Source of the DNA: Chthoniobacter flavus
GTDB taxonomy: Bacteria > Verrucomicrobiota > Verrucomicrobiia > Chthoniobacterales > Terrimicrobiaceae
NCBI GenBank assembly: GCA_945883435.1
Contig: CAMCXK010000009.1
Span: forward strand, 1-55,225
Reading direction: 5' to 3'
Length of the DNA: 55,225 nucleotides
Under the pieces are notes generated by a model that worked only from the letters and a program-made list of their open reading frames with translations, made no database searches and was not told the origin of the DNA. Positions 42,480 to 51,776 of this stretch are shown piece by piece. Position numbers and translations under genes: made by a program. Positions within the stretch are counted from its first letter, which is position 1. Every line of letters begins with the position of its first letter.

Positions 42480-43256
42480 TCAGGGAATCGTGATACGCTG
42501 GCCGATCTGAAGTTTTTTGGCGTCTTCGATGCCGTTGGCTTTCATGAGTGCGGCCGGGGTGACACTGAATTTTTTGGCGAGCGAATACGGGTTGTCCCCC
42601 TTGGCAACCACGTAGGTTTTTCCGGGTTCCCTGATGTTGGGCGCTGGCGTTGACTCCGGCTTGGAAGTCTTCTGCGCGGCGGTGGTTTCAGAGGTTTTCG
42701 GTTTTTCCTTTGCGGGTTCCTTCGCTGCGACGGGAACGGCTTTTTCGGATGTCGCGGGAGATTGTTTGGACGCTGTGGACGATGCTGCGGGCGGCGGGGA
42801 TTTGCTCTCGTAGGCGAGAACCTGGCCCACACGAATGACCGAGTTTGCCTCCAACGCATTCATCTTTTCCAAGTGCTCGATTGAAGTGCCGGTTTTTCCT
42901 GCGATTTTCTTCAGCGTGTCCCCCGCAACCACGGTGTATTGGTGCTGGAACTTTTCGACTTTCGGTTTCTCCGCCGGTGCGGCCGGAGTGGCCTCGCGGG
43001 AAACGGCCGCTGCGTCCCGGGGAGTCTCCGCAGGAGTGCTTTTTTTCTGAAGCTGGCTGAAACCATAGATCCCCAGCACGGCGATGATGTGCAGAAGGAG
43101 GACCACAAGGAAGGCTTGGGAAAGCTTCATGGTGGGTTCGCCCTCGTAGTCGTCGACTTCCGAGGAGGAGGCGGCGGCGCGGGCGCGCAGGATTCTTCTG
43201 GCTGGAACCCTCCGGGCGGGAGGGCGCGTGGCGGGTGTCGATTTTTTGAATATCAT
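42480..43256 (-). CDS. LysM-domain membrane protein in the dcw cluster
   Basis: A 258-residue protein not part of the classical dcw set. A basic cytoplasmic segment of ~43 residues precedes one transmembrane helix (SQAFLVVLLLHIIAVLGIYGF). A Pro/Ala/Lys/Thr-rich periplasmic region follows with two LysM domains: YTVVAGDTLKKIAGKTGTSI (from about 107) and YVVAKGDNPYSLAKKFSVTP (from about 214, to the C-terminus). LysM domains bind the GlcNAc-rich glycan backbone. The ATG overlaps the murD stop; an internal ATG at 43130 is possible. Likely a septal or wall-associated scaffold; function is inferred from context. Confidence 0.85.
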   Translation of the reverse strand: MIFKKSTPATRPPARRVPARRILRARAAASSSEVDDYEGEPTMKLSQAFLVVLLLHIIAVLGIYGFSQLQKKSTPAETPRDAAAVSREATPAAPAEKPKVEKFQHQYTVVAGDTLKKIAGKTGTSIEHLEKMNALEANSVIRVGQVLAYESKSPPPAASSTASKQSPATSEKAVPVAAKEPAKEKPKTSETTAAQKTSKPESTPAPNIREPGKTYVVAKGDNPYSLAKKFSVTPAALMKANGIEDAKKLQIGQRITIP

Positions 43257-44551
43257 GGTGTGGTGTGGAGTTGTTGGACGAGGTTTCGGAAGGTATCTCC
43301 GCGGTGTTCGTAGTTGCGGAACATGTCGAACGACGAGGTGCCAGGGGAAAAAAGAACCGTGTCCCCCCTTTGTGCGATGTGGGCGGCGGTGGCGACAGCC
43401 TCCTCAAGGCTGTCGGCGGTGTGGCAGGCTGTCCGGGGCCACGCCGAGGCAATCCGGTGCCGCATTTCACCGATGAGAACGGCGGCGCGCACCCGCCTGG
43501 AAACGGTATCAGCGAGAGGTTCGAATCCGAAGCCTTTGTCTTTGCCTCCGGCGACCAGCACCACGGGGCGGTCTTGCGAAAAAAGCGCTTTTTCAAGGCT
43601 GTCCAGATTGGTGGATTTTGAATCGTTGATCCAATCCACTTCGCCTGTCCGCCGGATCCATTCGCAGCGGTGGGGAGGCGGGCGGAAGGTATGGAGTGCC
43701 GGAACCAGCTTTTCCAAAGCGAGCCCGAGCGCGAGCCCCGCTCCCAGTGCCGCCATGGCATTCTCAAGATTGTGCGCGCCGGCGAGCGCGGTTTCCCTCA
43801 AGTCAACGATCAATCTTCCGCGGTGTTTGATCCGGGTGCCCTCGGCGGTGAAATCCGCATTGCTCGAAAACGCGCTGAACGTCGTCCGTTGCGCCACCAG
43901 TTCCGGCAAATCGGACAGCGCATTCACCACCGCATGGTCCTCACCCTTTTGATTTTCAAAAATCCGCAGCTTCGCCTGCTTGTAAGCCGCCATATCGGGA
44001 TAGCGGTCAAGGTGGTTCGGGTTGAGGTTCAGCCAGACGGCGACAGCCGGGCGGAATGATTGGATCGATTCCAGTTGGAATGAACTGACCTCGACCACGA
44101 GAACCCCGGGGCGGGTGGCTTGCACGACCTCGCACAGCGGAGTGCCGATGTTTCCACAGGCGCGTGACTCGACACCGGCAGCTTGCAACATCGCCTCCAA
44201 CAACGAGGTGGTGGTTGTCTTTCCATTCGTGCCGGTGACGGCCACCACAGGGCAAGAGGCTTCGCGGAATCCGAGTTCGAGCTCTCCGATGACCGGGATT
44301 CCCTTGCGGAGAACGTTGCCGACAAGCGGAACCGCAGGGTCGATCCCGGGGCTGAGGATTGCCAGGTCGTAGCGGGTCGAATCCTTTTCCGCATCCGCTC
44401 CACGCAAAACATTGAACTCCTCTGTCGCCACCACCGCTCGGGACGAATCGGCGATCGTGACGCGCGCGCCTCGGCTGGCCAGCAGGCGGGCGGCCGCGAG
44501 GCCGCTGCGGCCGTGGCCAAGCACAACGCACGATGATCCGGAAAGTGTCAT
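43253..44551 (-). CDS. murD: UDP-MurNAc-L-alanine--D-glutamate ligase
   Basis: A 432-residue Mur ligase that adds D-Glu. The N-terminal CVVLGHGRSGLAAARLL binds UDP-MurNAc-L-Ala, VAVTGTNGKTTTTSLLEAML is the ATP loop, NLNPNHLDRYPDM is the central-domain motif and WINDSKSTNLDSLEKAL belongs to the C-terminal domain. It begins one base after the mraY stop and ends in an ATGA overlap with the LysM gene. Confidence 0.95.
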   Translation of the reverse strand: MTLSGSSCVVLGHGRSGLAAARLLASRGARVTIADSSRAVVATEEFNVLRGADAEKDSTRYDLAILSPGIDPAVPLVGNVLRKGIPVIGELELGFREASCPVVAVTGTNGKTTTTSLLEAMLQAAGVESRACGNIGTPLCEVVQATRPGVLVVEVSSFQLESIQSFRPAVAVWLNLNPNHLDRYPDMAAYKQAKLRIFENQKGEDHAVVNALSDLPELVAQRTTFSAFSSNADFTAEGTRIKHRGRLIVDLRETALAGAHNLENAMAALGAGLALGLALEKLVPALHTFRPPPHRCEWIRRTGEVDWINDSKSTNLDSLEKALFSQDRPVVLVAGGKDKGFGFEPLADTVSRRVRAAVLIGEMRHRIASAWPRTACHTADSLEEAVATAAHIAQRGDTVLFSPGTSSFDMFRNYEHRGDTFRNLVQQLHTTP

Positions 44552-44552
44552 G

Positions 44553-45683
44553 TCAACGAAGTTTCAAAGTGGCGAGGCCAAGGAGTGCAAAGAGGACCGA
44601 AAGAATCCAAAACCGCACGATCACGGTGTTTTCCTTCCACCCGCTGAGTTCGAAGTGGTGGTGGATCGGGGACATTTTGAAGATGCGCTTGCCCGTGCTT
44701 TTGAAGCTGGCGACCTGCAGGATGACCGAGAGGGCCTCCATCACAAAAACCCCGCCGACGATAACCAGAAGAAGCTCTTGCTTGCAGCAAATCGCAACCG
44801 CTCCCAGCATCCCCCCAATCGCAAGCGATCCCGTGTCGCCCATGAAAACGCGTGCCGGATGGGCATTCCACCAAAGGAAGCCGAGGCACGCTCCCAAAAG
44901 GGCCAGGCAAAGGACGCACAACTCGCCCGCGTAGGGAACGAACGGCACTTGAAGATAGGTGGCCGCTTTGATGTTGCCGGCGACATACACCAGAACGGCG
45001 TAGGTGGCGGCCACGGTCGATGTGCAGCCCGTCGCGAGTCCATCCAGCCCGTCGGTGAGATTCACGGCGTTCGAGGTTCCCACGATCACCAGGAGGTAGA
45101 ACACAAAGGTCAATGCGCCCATGCCGAGAAGCACCGGTTCCTTGAAGAAGGGGATGAAAAGTTGTTGGGCGGTTTCCGAGAGCCTCGGATTCAACAGGAA
45201 AAACAGTGTGAAAATTCCCGCCAGAACGCATTGCAGTGCGAACTTCAGACGGCTGCTGATGCCATCGGAGCTTTTCTTGGAGACTTTGAGCCAATCGTCA
45301 TAAAAGCCGATGGCACCCAGGAAGAGCGTGCTGAAAAGGACAAGCCAGACGAACGGGTTTTCGGGTTTCGCCCACAGCAGGGTCGAGGCCACGATGGATC
45401 CGATGAGAAGAACTCCCCCCATGGTTGGGGTGCCCTTCTTCGCTCCGTGAAGCTCGAAAAGTTTATGAACCTCCGCCGCCGTCCGGATCGGTTGTCCGAA
45501 TTTCAAGGAGATCAGCTTGCGGATCACACGTTCGCCAAAAAGCACGCTCAGCAAAAATGCCGTCACCCCCGCGCAGATTGCCCGGAACGAAATATACGAA
45601 AACACATTCAGGGCCTTGAGCCAGTCGGCTTCAAATCCCCGCTGGGCGGCCCATGTTGGAAGTTCGGAGAGGTAGTAAAGCAT
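44553..45683 (-). CDS. mraY: Phospho-N-acetylmuramoyl-pentapeptide-transferase
   Basis: A 376-residue polytopic enzyme that transfers phospho-MurNAc-pentapeptide to undecaprenyl phosphate, forming lipid I. The motifs KKGTPTMGGVL, AIGFYDDWLKVSKK (Asp pair), NAVNLTDGLDGLATG and FMGDTGSLAIGG are canonical. About ten hydrophobic helices are visible. The start overlaps the murF stop by one base (TAATG). A long open frame on the opposite strand here is a shadow. Confidence 0.96.
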   Translation of the reverse strand: MLYYLSELPTWAAQRGFEADWLKALNVFSYISFRAICAGVTAFLLSVLFGERVIRKLISLKFGQPIRTAAEVHKLFELHGAKKGTPTMGGVLLIGSIVASTLLWAKPENPFVWLVLFSTLFLGAIGFYDDWLKVSKKSSDGISSRLKFALQCVLAGIFTLFFLLNPRLSETAQQLFIPFFKEPVLLGMGALTFVFYLLVIVGTSNAVNLTDGLDGLATGCTSTVAATYAVLVYVAGNIKAATYLQVPFVPYAGELCVLCLALLGACLGFLWWNAHPARVFMGDTGSLAIGGMLGAVAICCKQELLLVIVGGVFVMEALSVILQVASFKSTGKRIFKMSPIHHHFELSGWKENTVIVRFWILSVLFALLGLATLKLR

Positions 45684-47050
45684 TAGAAAGATTCAAAAAC
45701 GGCTTCCATCCCCGCGGAGCGGCTGCCTTTGACGAGCACGATGTCGCCGGGGCGCGCCAGCTGGGAGAGCATGCGGGCGGCGGATTGAACGGATTCGGTC
45801 TGGTGGATCCGGGTCAGTCCCGAGTCCCGGGCGGCCCGGGCGAGGGGTTCGGTCTCTTGTCCCACCGGGATCAGAATATCCGCGTGGGCCGCCGCCGCGG
45901 TTCCGACGCGCCGGTAACCCTCGGTGGCATGGTCGCCGAGTTCGCCCATCTTCCCCAGAACCGCAATCCGTCGTCCTTCGCCCGGAATCTCGCGCAGTGT
46001 CAGCAAGGCGGCTTCGGTGGAATCGGGATTTGCGTTGTAGGTGTCATCCAGGAAATGAACGCCCCGGATGGATTTGCGCTCCAAGCGTCCGCCGACCAGG
46101 CTGGCGGAGCGCAAGGCATTCAGGGCGCCTTTCCAATCCACACCAAGGAAATGGCCTGCCGCAACAGCCAGAAGGGCATTTGAGACCATGTGGCGTCCAG
46201 GCACCGGCAGAACGGCCTCGTGGGATTCCCCGGCTGGAGCGCACCGGACAGTGAACGCCGTTCCTTCTGGACAGGGTCGCAAGTTCATGGCCTGAAAGTC
46301 GCCCTTGTGGATTCCGGCGGTGAGAATCGCAGCCCTGGAGCGGGCTGCGATGGACGGAGTGAAGGGGTCGTCGGCATTGAGAACCACGCATCCCGTCGAA
46401 GGCACGGCTTCGGCAAGGCGGCCTTTCTCGATGGCGATGGCGTCCTGCGTTTTCAGGAATTCGATATGGGCGGTTCCAATGTGGGTGATAAGCGCACAAT
46501 CGGGCGAGGCCAGTTCGGCCAAGGGGGCGATTTCGCCGGGATGGTTCATTCCAATTTCCCAAACGGCGGCCCCGTCCGCGCGCGAGGCGGCAAGAATCGA
46601 AAGGGGAAGTCCGATATGGTTGTTGAGATTGCCTGATGTTTTGGTGGTTCGAAACTTGGTCGAGAGCACACGGGCTGCAAATTCCTTGGTGCTCGTTTTT
46701 CCGCTGCTTCCGGTGATGGCGAGAACTCGGCAGTCGAGTTCGCTCCTCCATGCGCGGGCCAGGTCCGTGAGGGCTTTCAACGAATCTTGAACCAGAAGAA
46801 CCGGGCCAAGGGAGCTTGTTTGTCGAGCCTCGGAAGGGGAATCCATGACAACGGCAGCGCATCCTTTGGCAAAGGCCTCGGCGGCGAACCGGTTTCCGTC
46901 GAAGCGGTCCCCGCGCAAGGCCAGATAGAGGTCTCCCGGCCCGATCGCCCGGGTGTCCTTGGAGATCCCATTGATGGCCGCCGCATCCTTGTCTCCGAGA
47001 AGTTCGGCATTGGTCCAGTGCGCGATTTGGCGAAGCGGGAGGGAATCCAT
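45683..47050 (-). CDS. murF: UDP-MurNAc-tripeptide--D-alanyl-D-alanine ligase
   Basis: A 455-residue Mur ligase that adds the D-Ala-D-Ala dipeptide made by Ddl. The N-terminal domain includes ISKDTRAIGPGDLYLALRGD, the ATP loop is LAITGSSGKTSTKE, and WEIGMNHPGEIAPLA and DDTYNANPDSTEAAL mark the central and C-terminal domains. The ATG at 47050 lies one base after the murE stop; the longer frame to 47323 overlaps murE and is rejected. Confidence 0.95.
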   Translation of the reverse strand: MDSLPLRQIAHWTNAELLGDKDAAAINGISKDTRAIGPGDLYLALRGDRFDGNRFAAEAFAKGCAAVVMDSPSEARQTSSLGPVLLVQDSLKALTDLARAWRSELDCRVLAITGSSGKTSTKEFAARVLSTKFRTTKTSGNLNNHIGLPLSILAASRADGAAVWEIGMNHPGEIAPLAELASPDCALITHIGTAHIEFLKTQDAIAIEKGRLAEAVPSTGCVVLNADDPFTPSIAARSRAAILTAGIHKGDFQAMNLRPCPEGTAFTVRCAPAGESHEAVLPVPGRHMVSNALLAVAAGHFLGVDWKGALNALRSASLVGGRLERKSIRGVHFLDDTYNANPDSTEAALLTLREIPGEGRRIAVLGKMGELGDHATEGYRRVGTAAAAHADILIPVGQETEPLARAARDSGLTRIHQTESVQSAARMLSQLARPGDIVLVKGSRSAGMEAVFESF

Positions 47051-47051
47051 A

Positions 47052-48521
47052 TCAGCCTCCCCCCTTCTTGTCCGAGATCGCCCGGGTGGCCACGGCGACA
47101 TCATCGAACGGCACGGTTTCGCCCGCGAGAATCTGGGTTTTTTCATGGCCCTTGCCGGCCACAAGAACAATGTCGCCCGGAGCGGCGAGTTCCACAGCCC
47201 GGCGAATCGCCAATGTGCGATCTTCAACAATTTCGTGGTTTCCCCGCCGGAAGCCTTTTTTCGCGTCGGCGATGATTTTCGCGGGATTTTCGCTTCGGGG
47301 GTTGTCGCTGGTGAGAACCACAAAGTCCGAAAACTCCTCGGCGGCGGCGGCCATGAGGGGGCGTTTTGCCGAGTCGCGGTCTCCCCCGCAGCCGAACACC
47401 GTTAAAAGGCGGGCGGGTTTCAGTTCCCGCACCGCGCTCAGCGCGTTTCTCAACGCATCATCGGTATGGGCGTAGTCGACAAAGACCTGAAAGTTCCGTC
47501 TCGACGGCACCCGCTCCATGCGGCCCGGCACTTGTGGCGCGGCCGCCAGGGCATCCACCGCACGCCGCACATCCACGCCGCATGTCACGCACGCGGCCAA
47601 AGCCGCCAGGGCGTTGTAAACATTGAACAGGCCGATGAAAGGCGAGCGGACGAGATAGCTTTTACCGCGCGCCTCTAGGGTGAACTGCGTGCCGGTCTGG
47701 GATTGCTGAATGCCGGAAGCCCGGAATTCGGCATGCACGTTGCGTCCGTAGGTAATGATTTTGAGTTTTTTGGAGAAGGAATCGATCAGACGCTGTCCGT
47801 GGCGGTCGTCCGAGTTGATGATGGCGCGGCCGTGCTTTCGCGTTTGCGAGGCGAGGGCTTCGAAAAGGCCTGCCTTGGCTGCGAAGTAGGTCTCCATCGA
47901 TCCGTGGTAATCCAAGTGGTCCTGCGTGAGATTGGTGAAGACAGCGGCATCGAATTCGAGTCCGCGCACGCGGTGTTGCACGACCGAGTGGCTTGAGACC
48001 TCGAGCACAGCGGCTTTTTCGCCGGCATCCCGCATGAGAGAGAGCATGCGCTGGATTTCCGGCGCCTCGGGAGTCGTGTGCGAGGCTGGAAAAACAGAGC
48101 CTGCCACCACATATCGGACCGTGCCGAGGAGCCCCGAGCGAAGGCCCGAGGAGTTGAAAATGTGATGTGCCACAAAGGCAGTTGTGGTTTTGCCGTTCGT
48201 TCCGGTGATGCCCACGCACTTCAAATCCCCGGAGGGATTCCCGTAAAAAGCAGCAGCCAGATCGGCTGTGGCGCGACGGGAATCGGGGACGGTGCGCAGT
48301 GGCACCTCCAAGCCCGGAATCTCGGTTTCCGACACAATGGCAACAGCCCCCTTTTCAACGGCTTCTTGAATGAACTGCGCTCCGTTGTGGCGCGATCCCG
48401 GCAGGGCGACAAACAAATCGCCCGGCTTGACCGAGCGCGAGTCGATGCAAAGCCCGCTGATTTCCGGATTCGAGGGGCCCGGATCGATGCCTGCGGATTC
48501 AAAAAGGGATCGAAGCTGCAT
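47052..48521 (-). CDS. murE: UDP-MurNAc-L-Ala-D-Glu--meso-diaminopimelate ligase
   Basis: A 489-residue Mur ligase that adds the third residue of the stem peptide. The ATP loop is GTNGKTTT (107-114), with TTPEAPEIQ and NLTQDHLDYHG in the central domain. The amino-acid specificity motif reads DNPR (406-409), the form associated with meso-diaminopimelate rather than lysine. Gly-rich VAGKGHEKTQ lies near the end. It starts three bases after the ftsI stop. Confidence 0.95.
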   Translation of the reverse strand: MQLRSLFESAGIDPGPSNPEISGLCIDSRSVKPGDLFVALPGSRHNGAQFIQEAVEKGAVAIVSETEIPGLEVPLRTVPDSRRATADLAAAFYGNPSGDLKCVGITGTNGKTTTAFVAHHIFNSSGLRSGLLGTVRYVVAGSVFPASHTTPEAPEIQRMLSLMRDAGEKAAVLEVSSHSVVQHRVRGLEFDAAVFTNLTQDHLDYHGSMETYFAAKAGLFEALASQTRKHGRAIINSDDRHGQRLIDSFSKKLKIITYGRNVHAEFRASGIQQSQTGTQFTLEARGKSYLVRSPFIGLFNVYNALAALAACVTCGVDVRRAVDALAAAPQVPGRMERVPSRRNFQVFVDYAHTDDALRNALSAVRELKPARLLTVFGCGGDRDSAKRPLMAAAAEEFSDFVVLTSDNPRSENPAKIIADAKKGFRRGNHEIVEDRTLAIRRAVELAAPGDIVLVAGKGHEKTQILAGETVPFDDVAVATRAISDKKGGG

Positions 48522-48524
48522 CGC

Positions 48525-50285
48525 TCAAAGTCGCCGGTTGGGTGTCGTGGCGGAGACCACCGGTGCCGTCTGCAGCGGCACAGACGGGGCGGTGGGAATC
48601 AAGTCCAGATGTCGTGCGGCCCGCTCGGCCACGCGTGAAAAGATCGGAGCCGCCTGAATGCCTCCGTAGTTCACACTCGAATCCACTTTGGCATCGTCGA
48701 TCATGACCAGCAGAGTGAAGCGCGGGTTTTCGGCCGGCATGTAGCCCACAAACGAAACCACGTATTTTCCCGGCGCATAGCCGCCCTTTTCGCTCACTTT
48801 CTGCGCGGTGCCGGTTTTCCCGGCCACTTCAAAGCCGTTGACTCGTGCTTGGGTGGCGGTGCCTCCCGGTTGGGTGACTCCGACAAGTGCGTTTCCAATG
48901 AACGACGCGGTTTCTTTCGGGACCACATCGCGAATGACGCGCGGTGGATTCGCCCGGAAAACAGTGCCATCGGGTTCTTCAATGGTCTTGACGACCGTGG
49001 GTGCCATCAACCGGCCGCCATTCGCGATGACCGACATCCCCATCGTGATCTGGAGCGGGGTCACGGCGATCGAGTGTCCCATTGGCATGCGGGTGATCGT
49101 GAGCTTGTCCCAGCGGTTCGGGGGGTGGACCAAGCCACGGATTTCGCCGGGGAGTTCGATTCCAAGGCGCTCCCCGAAGCCGAAGCGCCGCACATACTCG
49201 TGGAATTTCTCCCCGCCCATCATCAATGCCATTTTTGCCGAGCCGATGTTGGAGGATTTGACGAGGATTTCATGAACATCCATGTGTCCATAGCCGTGGT
49301 GGTCTTTCAGGGTGCGGCCGCCGTAGGAGAACCGGCCATTTTCGCAGAAGATCGAGCTTTGCGGGGTGACCGTGCCTTCGTTCAAAGCCCCGGCGGCAAC
49401 CACGATCTTGAACGTCGAGCCGGGTTCCACCATGTCGATGATGGCGCGGTTTTTCATTTGTGACGGCTGGAAATCGCCCGGGCGGTTGGGATCGAACGCC
49501 GGCCTGCTGACCATGGCCAGAATTTCGCCGGTGGAGGGGTCGACCATTACGGCGTTCATGGTTTCCGGTTTGAGTTTGTCAAATGCCGCGTCGACCTCCG
49601 ACTCGAGGATCGACTGCAGGCCCATGTCGATGGTGAGGCGCACGTTTTTGCCATGTTCGGCCGGGGCCTCCGCGCCGCGATAAAGCATGATTTCCTTGCC
49701 GGTGCGGTCGCGTTCGATGAACCGGTGGCCGTCGACTCCGGCGAGTTCCTTGTTCATCGTGCATTCCACGCCCTGCACGCCGTTCCGTTCGTGGTTCAAG
49801 TATCCCAGAATGTGCCCGAGCATGGCCCCGTTCGGGTAGGTGCGGATCGAATCGTTTTCCAGATAAATGCCGCGGAGTTTCCGTGCTTGCAGTTCGTTTT
49901 GAAGAGCCACCGCCACCTCATCGGGAACCATGCGCTTGAGAACGATGTATTTTTTCCCGGTCGAAATCTTTTCCAAAACGGCTTCCTTTTCCAATTCGAG
50001 CCGGGCCGCCACGAGGCTGGCGAGTTCGTCGGGGTTTTGAATATGGGAGGCGTCGGCCACAATCGTCCGGACCGGCAGGTTGGTGGCCAGGATTTCTCCG
50101 TTGCGGTCGAGAATCATGCCTCGTTTGGCTTGAATGGGCTGACGGAACGAGTGTTTCTCGGCGGCAAGGCGCGCGTATTCCTCGTGCTTGACGACATGAA
50201 GATCCACAAGTCGTGCCGAGTAGGCCGTGCAAATGATCGCAATGCCTGCGACTGCGAATCCGGTGCGGCGCGCTTGGAGGTTCAT
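48525..50285 (-). CDS. ftsI: Septal peptidoglycan transpeptidase FtsI (PBP3)
   Basis: A 586-residue class B penicillin-binding protein. One N-terminal transmembrane helix (GFAVAGIAIICTAYSARLV) is followed by the dimerisation/pedestal domain (IQAKRGMILDRNGEILA). The transpeptidase domain has SxxK at STFK (290-293), SSN, and KTG in VAGKTGTAQ. It cross-links septal peptidoglycan with FtsW. No PASTA domain is seen, unlike the FtsI/SpoVD of some lineages. The ATG overlaps the ftsL stop; a frame extending to 50741 lies over ftsL and rsmH and is rejected. Confidence 0.95.
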   Translation of the reverse strand: MNLQARRTGFAVAGIAIICTAYSARLVDLHVVKHEEYARLAAEKHSFRQPIQAKRGMILDRNGEILATNLPVRTIVADASHIQNPDELASLVAARLELEKEAVLEKISTGKKYIVLKRMVPDEVAVALQNELQARKLRGIYLENDSIRTYPNGAMLGHILGYLNHERNGVQGVECTMNKELAGVDGHRFIERDRTGKEIMLYRGAEAPAEHGKNVRLTIDMGLQSILESEVDAAFDKLKPETMNAVMVDPSTGEILAMVSRPAFDPNRPGDFQPSQMKNRAIIDMVEPGSTFKIVVAAGALNEGTVTPQSSIFCENGRFSYGGRTLKDHHGYGHMDVHEILVKSSNIGSAKMALMMGGEKFHEYVRRFGFGERLGIELPGEIRGLVHPPNRWDKLTITRMPMGHSIAVTPLQITMGMSVIANGGRLMAPTVVKTIEEPDGTVFRANPPRVIRDVVPKETASFIGNALVGVTQPGGTATQARVNGFEVAGKTGTAQKVSEKGGYAPGKYVVSFVGYMPAENPRFTLLVMIDDAKVDSSVNYGGIQAAPIFSRVAERAARHLDLIPTAPSVPLQTAPVVSATTPNRRL

Positions 50286-50668
50286 CGGGTGGCGCTGCGG
50301 GAGGGAACGGTGTTGAGCGCGGTCCGAGTGGCGGAATCGCCCTCGTCGCTGGCCGGAGGAGTCAGGCGTGCCACGCGGTCGGCCGTGATGTAGTTTGCGG
50401 CAATCTTGGATTGGGCCACGAGGCTGGTCAGGTGTTGGCGCGAGGACAACCGGGTGACTGCGGCCAGGAGAACCTCGTTTTCCGAACGGAGGCGTGTGAC
50501 CGCGCGTTCGGTTTTGCGGATCTCCTCCGCCACGGCATGTTGGGAGAGTTTGATGGAAACAAACCCCAATGCTGTGCACAGGATAACCGACAGAACCGCA
50601 ACGGTGATCAGGATCGGGCGAAGGCGGATGCGGTTGGCGGACCGGATGGTGAGGAATGAGAGGTTCAT
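50282..50668 (-). CDS. ftsL: Cell division protein FtsL-like
   Basis: A 128-residue bitopic protein with one transmembrane helix (LITVAVLSVILCTALGFVSI) and a periplasmic coiled coil (IRKTERAVTRLRSENEVLLA), the architecture of FtsL. FtsL sequences are poorly conserved, so the call rests on topology and position between rsmH and ftsI. It would form a coiled-coil complex activating FtsW-FtsI. Start and stop both take part in ATGA overlaps with rsmH and ftsI. Confidence 0.82.
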   Translation of the reverse strand: MNLSFLTIRSANRIRLRPILITVAVLSVILCTALGFVSIKLSQHAVAEEIRKTERAVTRLRSENEVLLAAVTRLSSRQHLTSLVAQSKIAANYITADRVARLTPPASDEGDSATRTALNTVPSRSATR

Positions 50669-51654
50669 GGATGTGGGAGTTTTTCAACAACACGGAGTTT
50701 GGCGCTCCGCGATCTGGGGTTTCGCTGCATTTCGCCCTCACTCGGTGTGATCGGGTGGGGCGTAAGAAGATGGAATTGGCGGTCCGGATTGCGCTTCGGC
50801 CGGGGCCACTCGGGCCGGTCGATCCATTCGCGGCTGTGCTCGCGGAAGAAGACCTTCACAATCCGGTCCTCCAGCGAGTGAAACGTGATAACCGCCAGGC
50901 GGGCGCCGGGCGCGAGAAGTGGCGGGATCGATTGCAATGCTTGGCGAAGCGCGCCGAGTTCATCGTTAACTGCGATGCGAAGGGCTTGAAACACCTTCGT
51001 CGCCGGATGTTTGGGCCCGCGCTTGGGAACCACTTCCAAAACGGCCTCCGCAAGGTCGCGGGTGGTTTGAAGCGGCCGCTGCGCACGGCGAGCCACGATA
51101 TGGGAGGCGATCCGGCGGGCCTGGGGTTCCTCCCCGAAGTTGGTAAAAATCTCCTCCAGCGCTTTGGCCGGGAGGTTGTTCAGCAAATCCGCGGCGGTCT
51201 GTCCCCCGCTTTTGGCCATGCGCATGTCGAGCGGACCTTCGGATTGAAAGGAAAATCCACGCTCCGCCTGGTCGAGTTGGTGCGAGGACACGCCGATATC
51301 CAGCAACACGCCATTCAGCGCTCGCGCTTCTCCCAGGGACGCCAATGCGTCAGCCGCATTACGGAAATTCGAGTTTGCCAACCTTACCCGGCTTTCAAAC
51401 CCCGCGAGATTTCTCCCGCAGGCCTCCAGGGCCTCCGGGTCCTGATCCAAGGCGATAACCTCCGCCCCCGCCTCCGCCAGAAGGCGTGTATGGCCTCCTC
51501 CGCCGGCGGTTCCATCCAAAAAAAGCATGCCGGGAGCGGGTTGAAGACAGGCCTTGACCTGCTTTGTCATGATCGGCGTGTGGTAGTGGGCGTCGGGCAT
51601 GTCAGGGTGAACCGGAAAAACTCCCCAGAGGATGTCGGCATCGAGGTCTTTCAT
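50665..51654 (-). CDS. rsmH: 16S rRNA (cytosine1402-N4)-methyltransferase
   Basis: Up to 329 residues (311 if started at the ATG at 51600, before HYHTPIM, which fits the family N-terminus better). SAM motif I is LDGTAGGGGHTRLLAE, followed by LLDIGVSSHQLDQAERGFSF, then RIAVNDELGAL and ITFHSLEDRIVK, all diagnostic of RsmH/MraW. It methylates the decoding centre of 16S rRNA. The second gene of the dcw cluster, as usual, separated from mraZ by about 120-180 bases; coupled to ftsL by an ATGA overlap. Confidence 0.94.
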   Translation of the reverse strand: MKDLDADILWGVFPVHPDMPDAHYHTPIMTKQVKACLQPAPGMLFLDGTAGGGGHTRLLAEAGAEVIALDQDPEALEACGRNLAGFESRVRLANSNFRNAADALASLGEARALNGVLLDIGVSSHQLDQAERGFSFQSEGPLDMRMAKSGGQTAADLLNNLPAKALEEIFTNFGEEPQARRIASHIVARRAQRPLQTTRDLAEAVLEVVPKRGPKHPATKVFQALRIAVNDELGALRQALQSIPPLLAPGARLAVITFHSLEDRIVKVFFREHSREWIDRPEWPRPKRNPDRQFHLLTPHPITPSEGEMQRNPRSRSAKLRVVEKLPHP

Positions 51655-51776
51655 GGCGTTGGGTGGTTGGGTTTTTCATCGCTCGACCGCTTTCGGGCCC
51701 TTGCCAGGCTGTCCGGCGGGTGGCGTGCGTCAGTTTTCGATCATTGGCGGAATGGTTTTGGAAAAATCATCGCGGG

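Noticed and set aside
44412-45686. A 424-codon open frame on the plus strand opposite mraY
   Set aside because: Its translation is low-complexity and polar without domain features, while the opposite strand encodes a complete MraY with all motifs. It is a GC-driven shadow.
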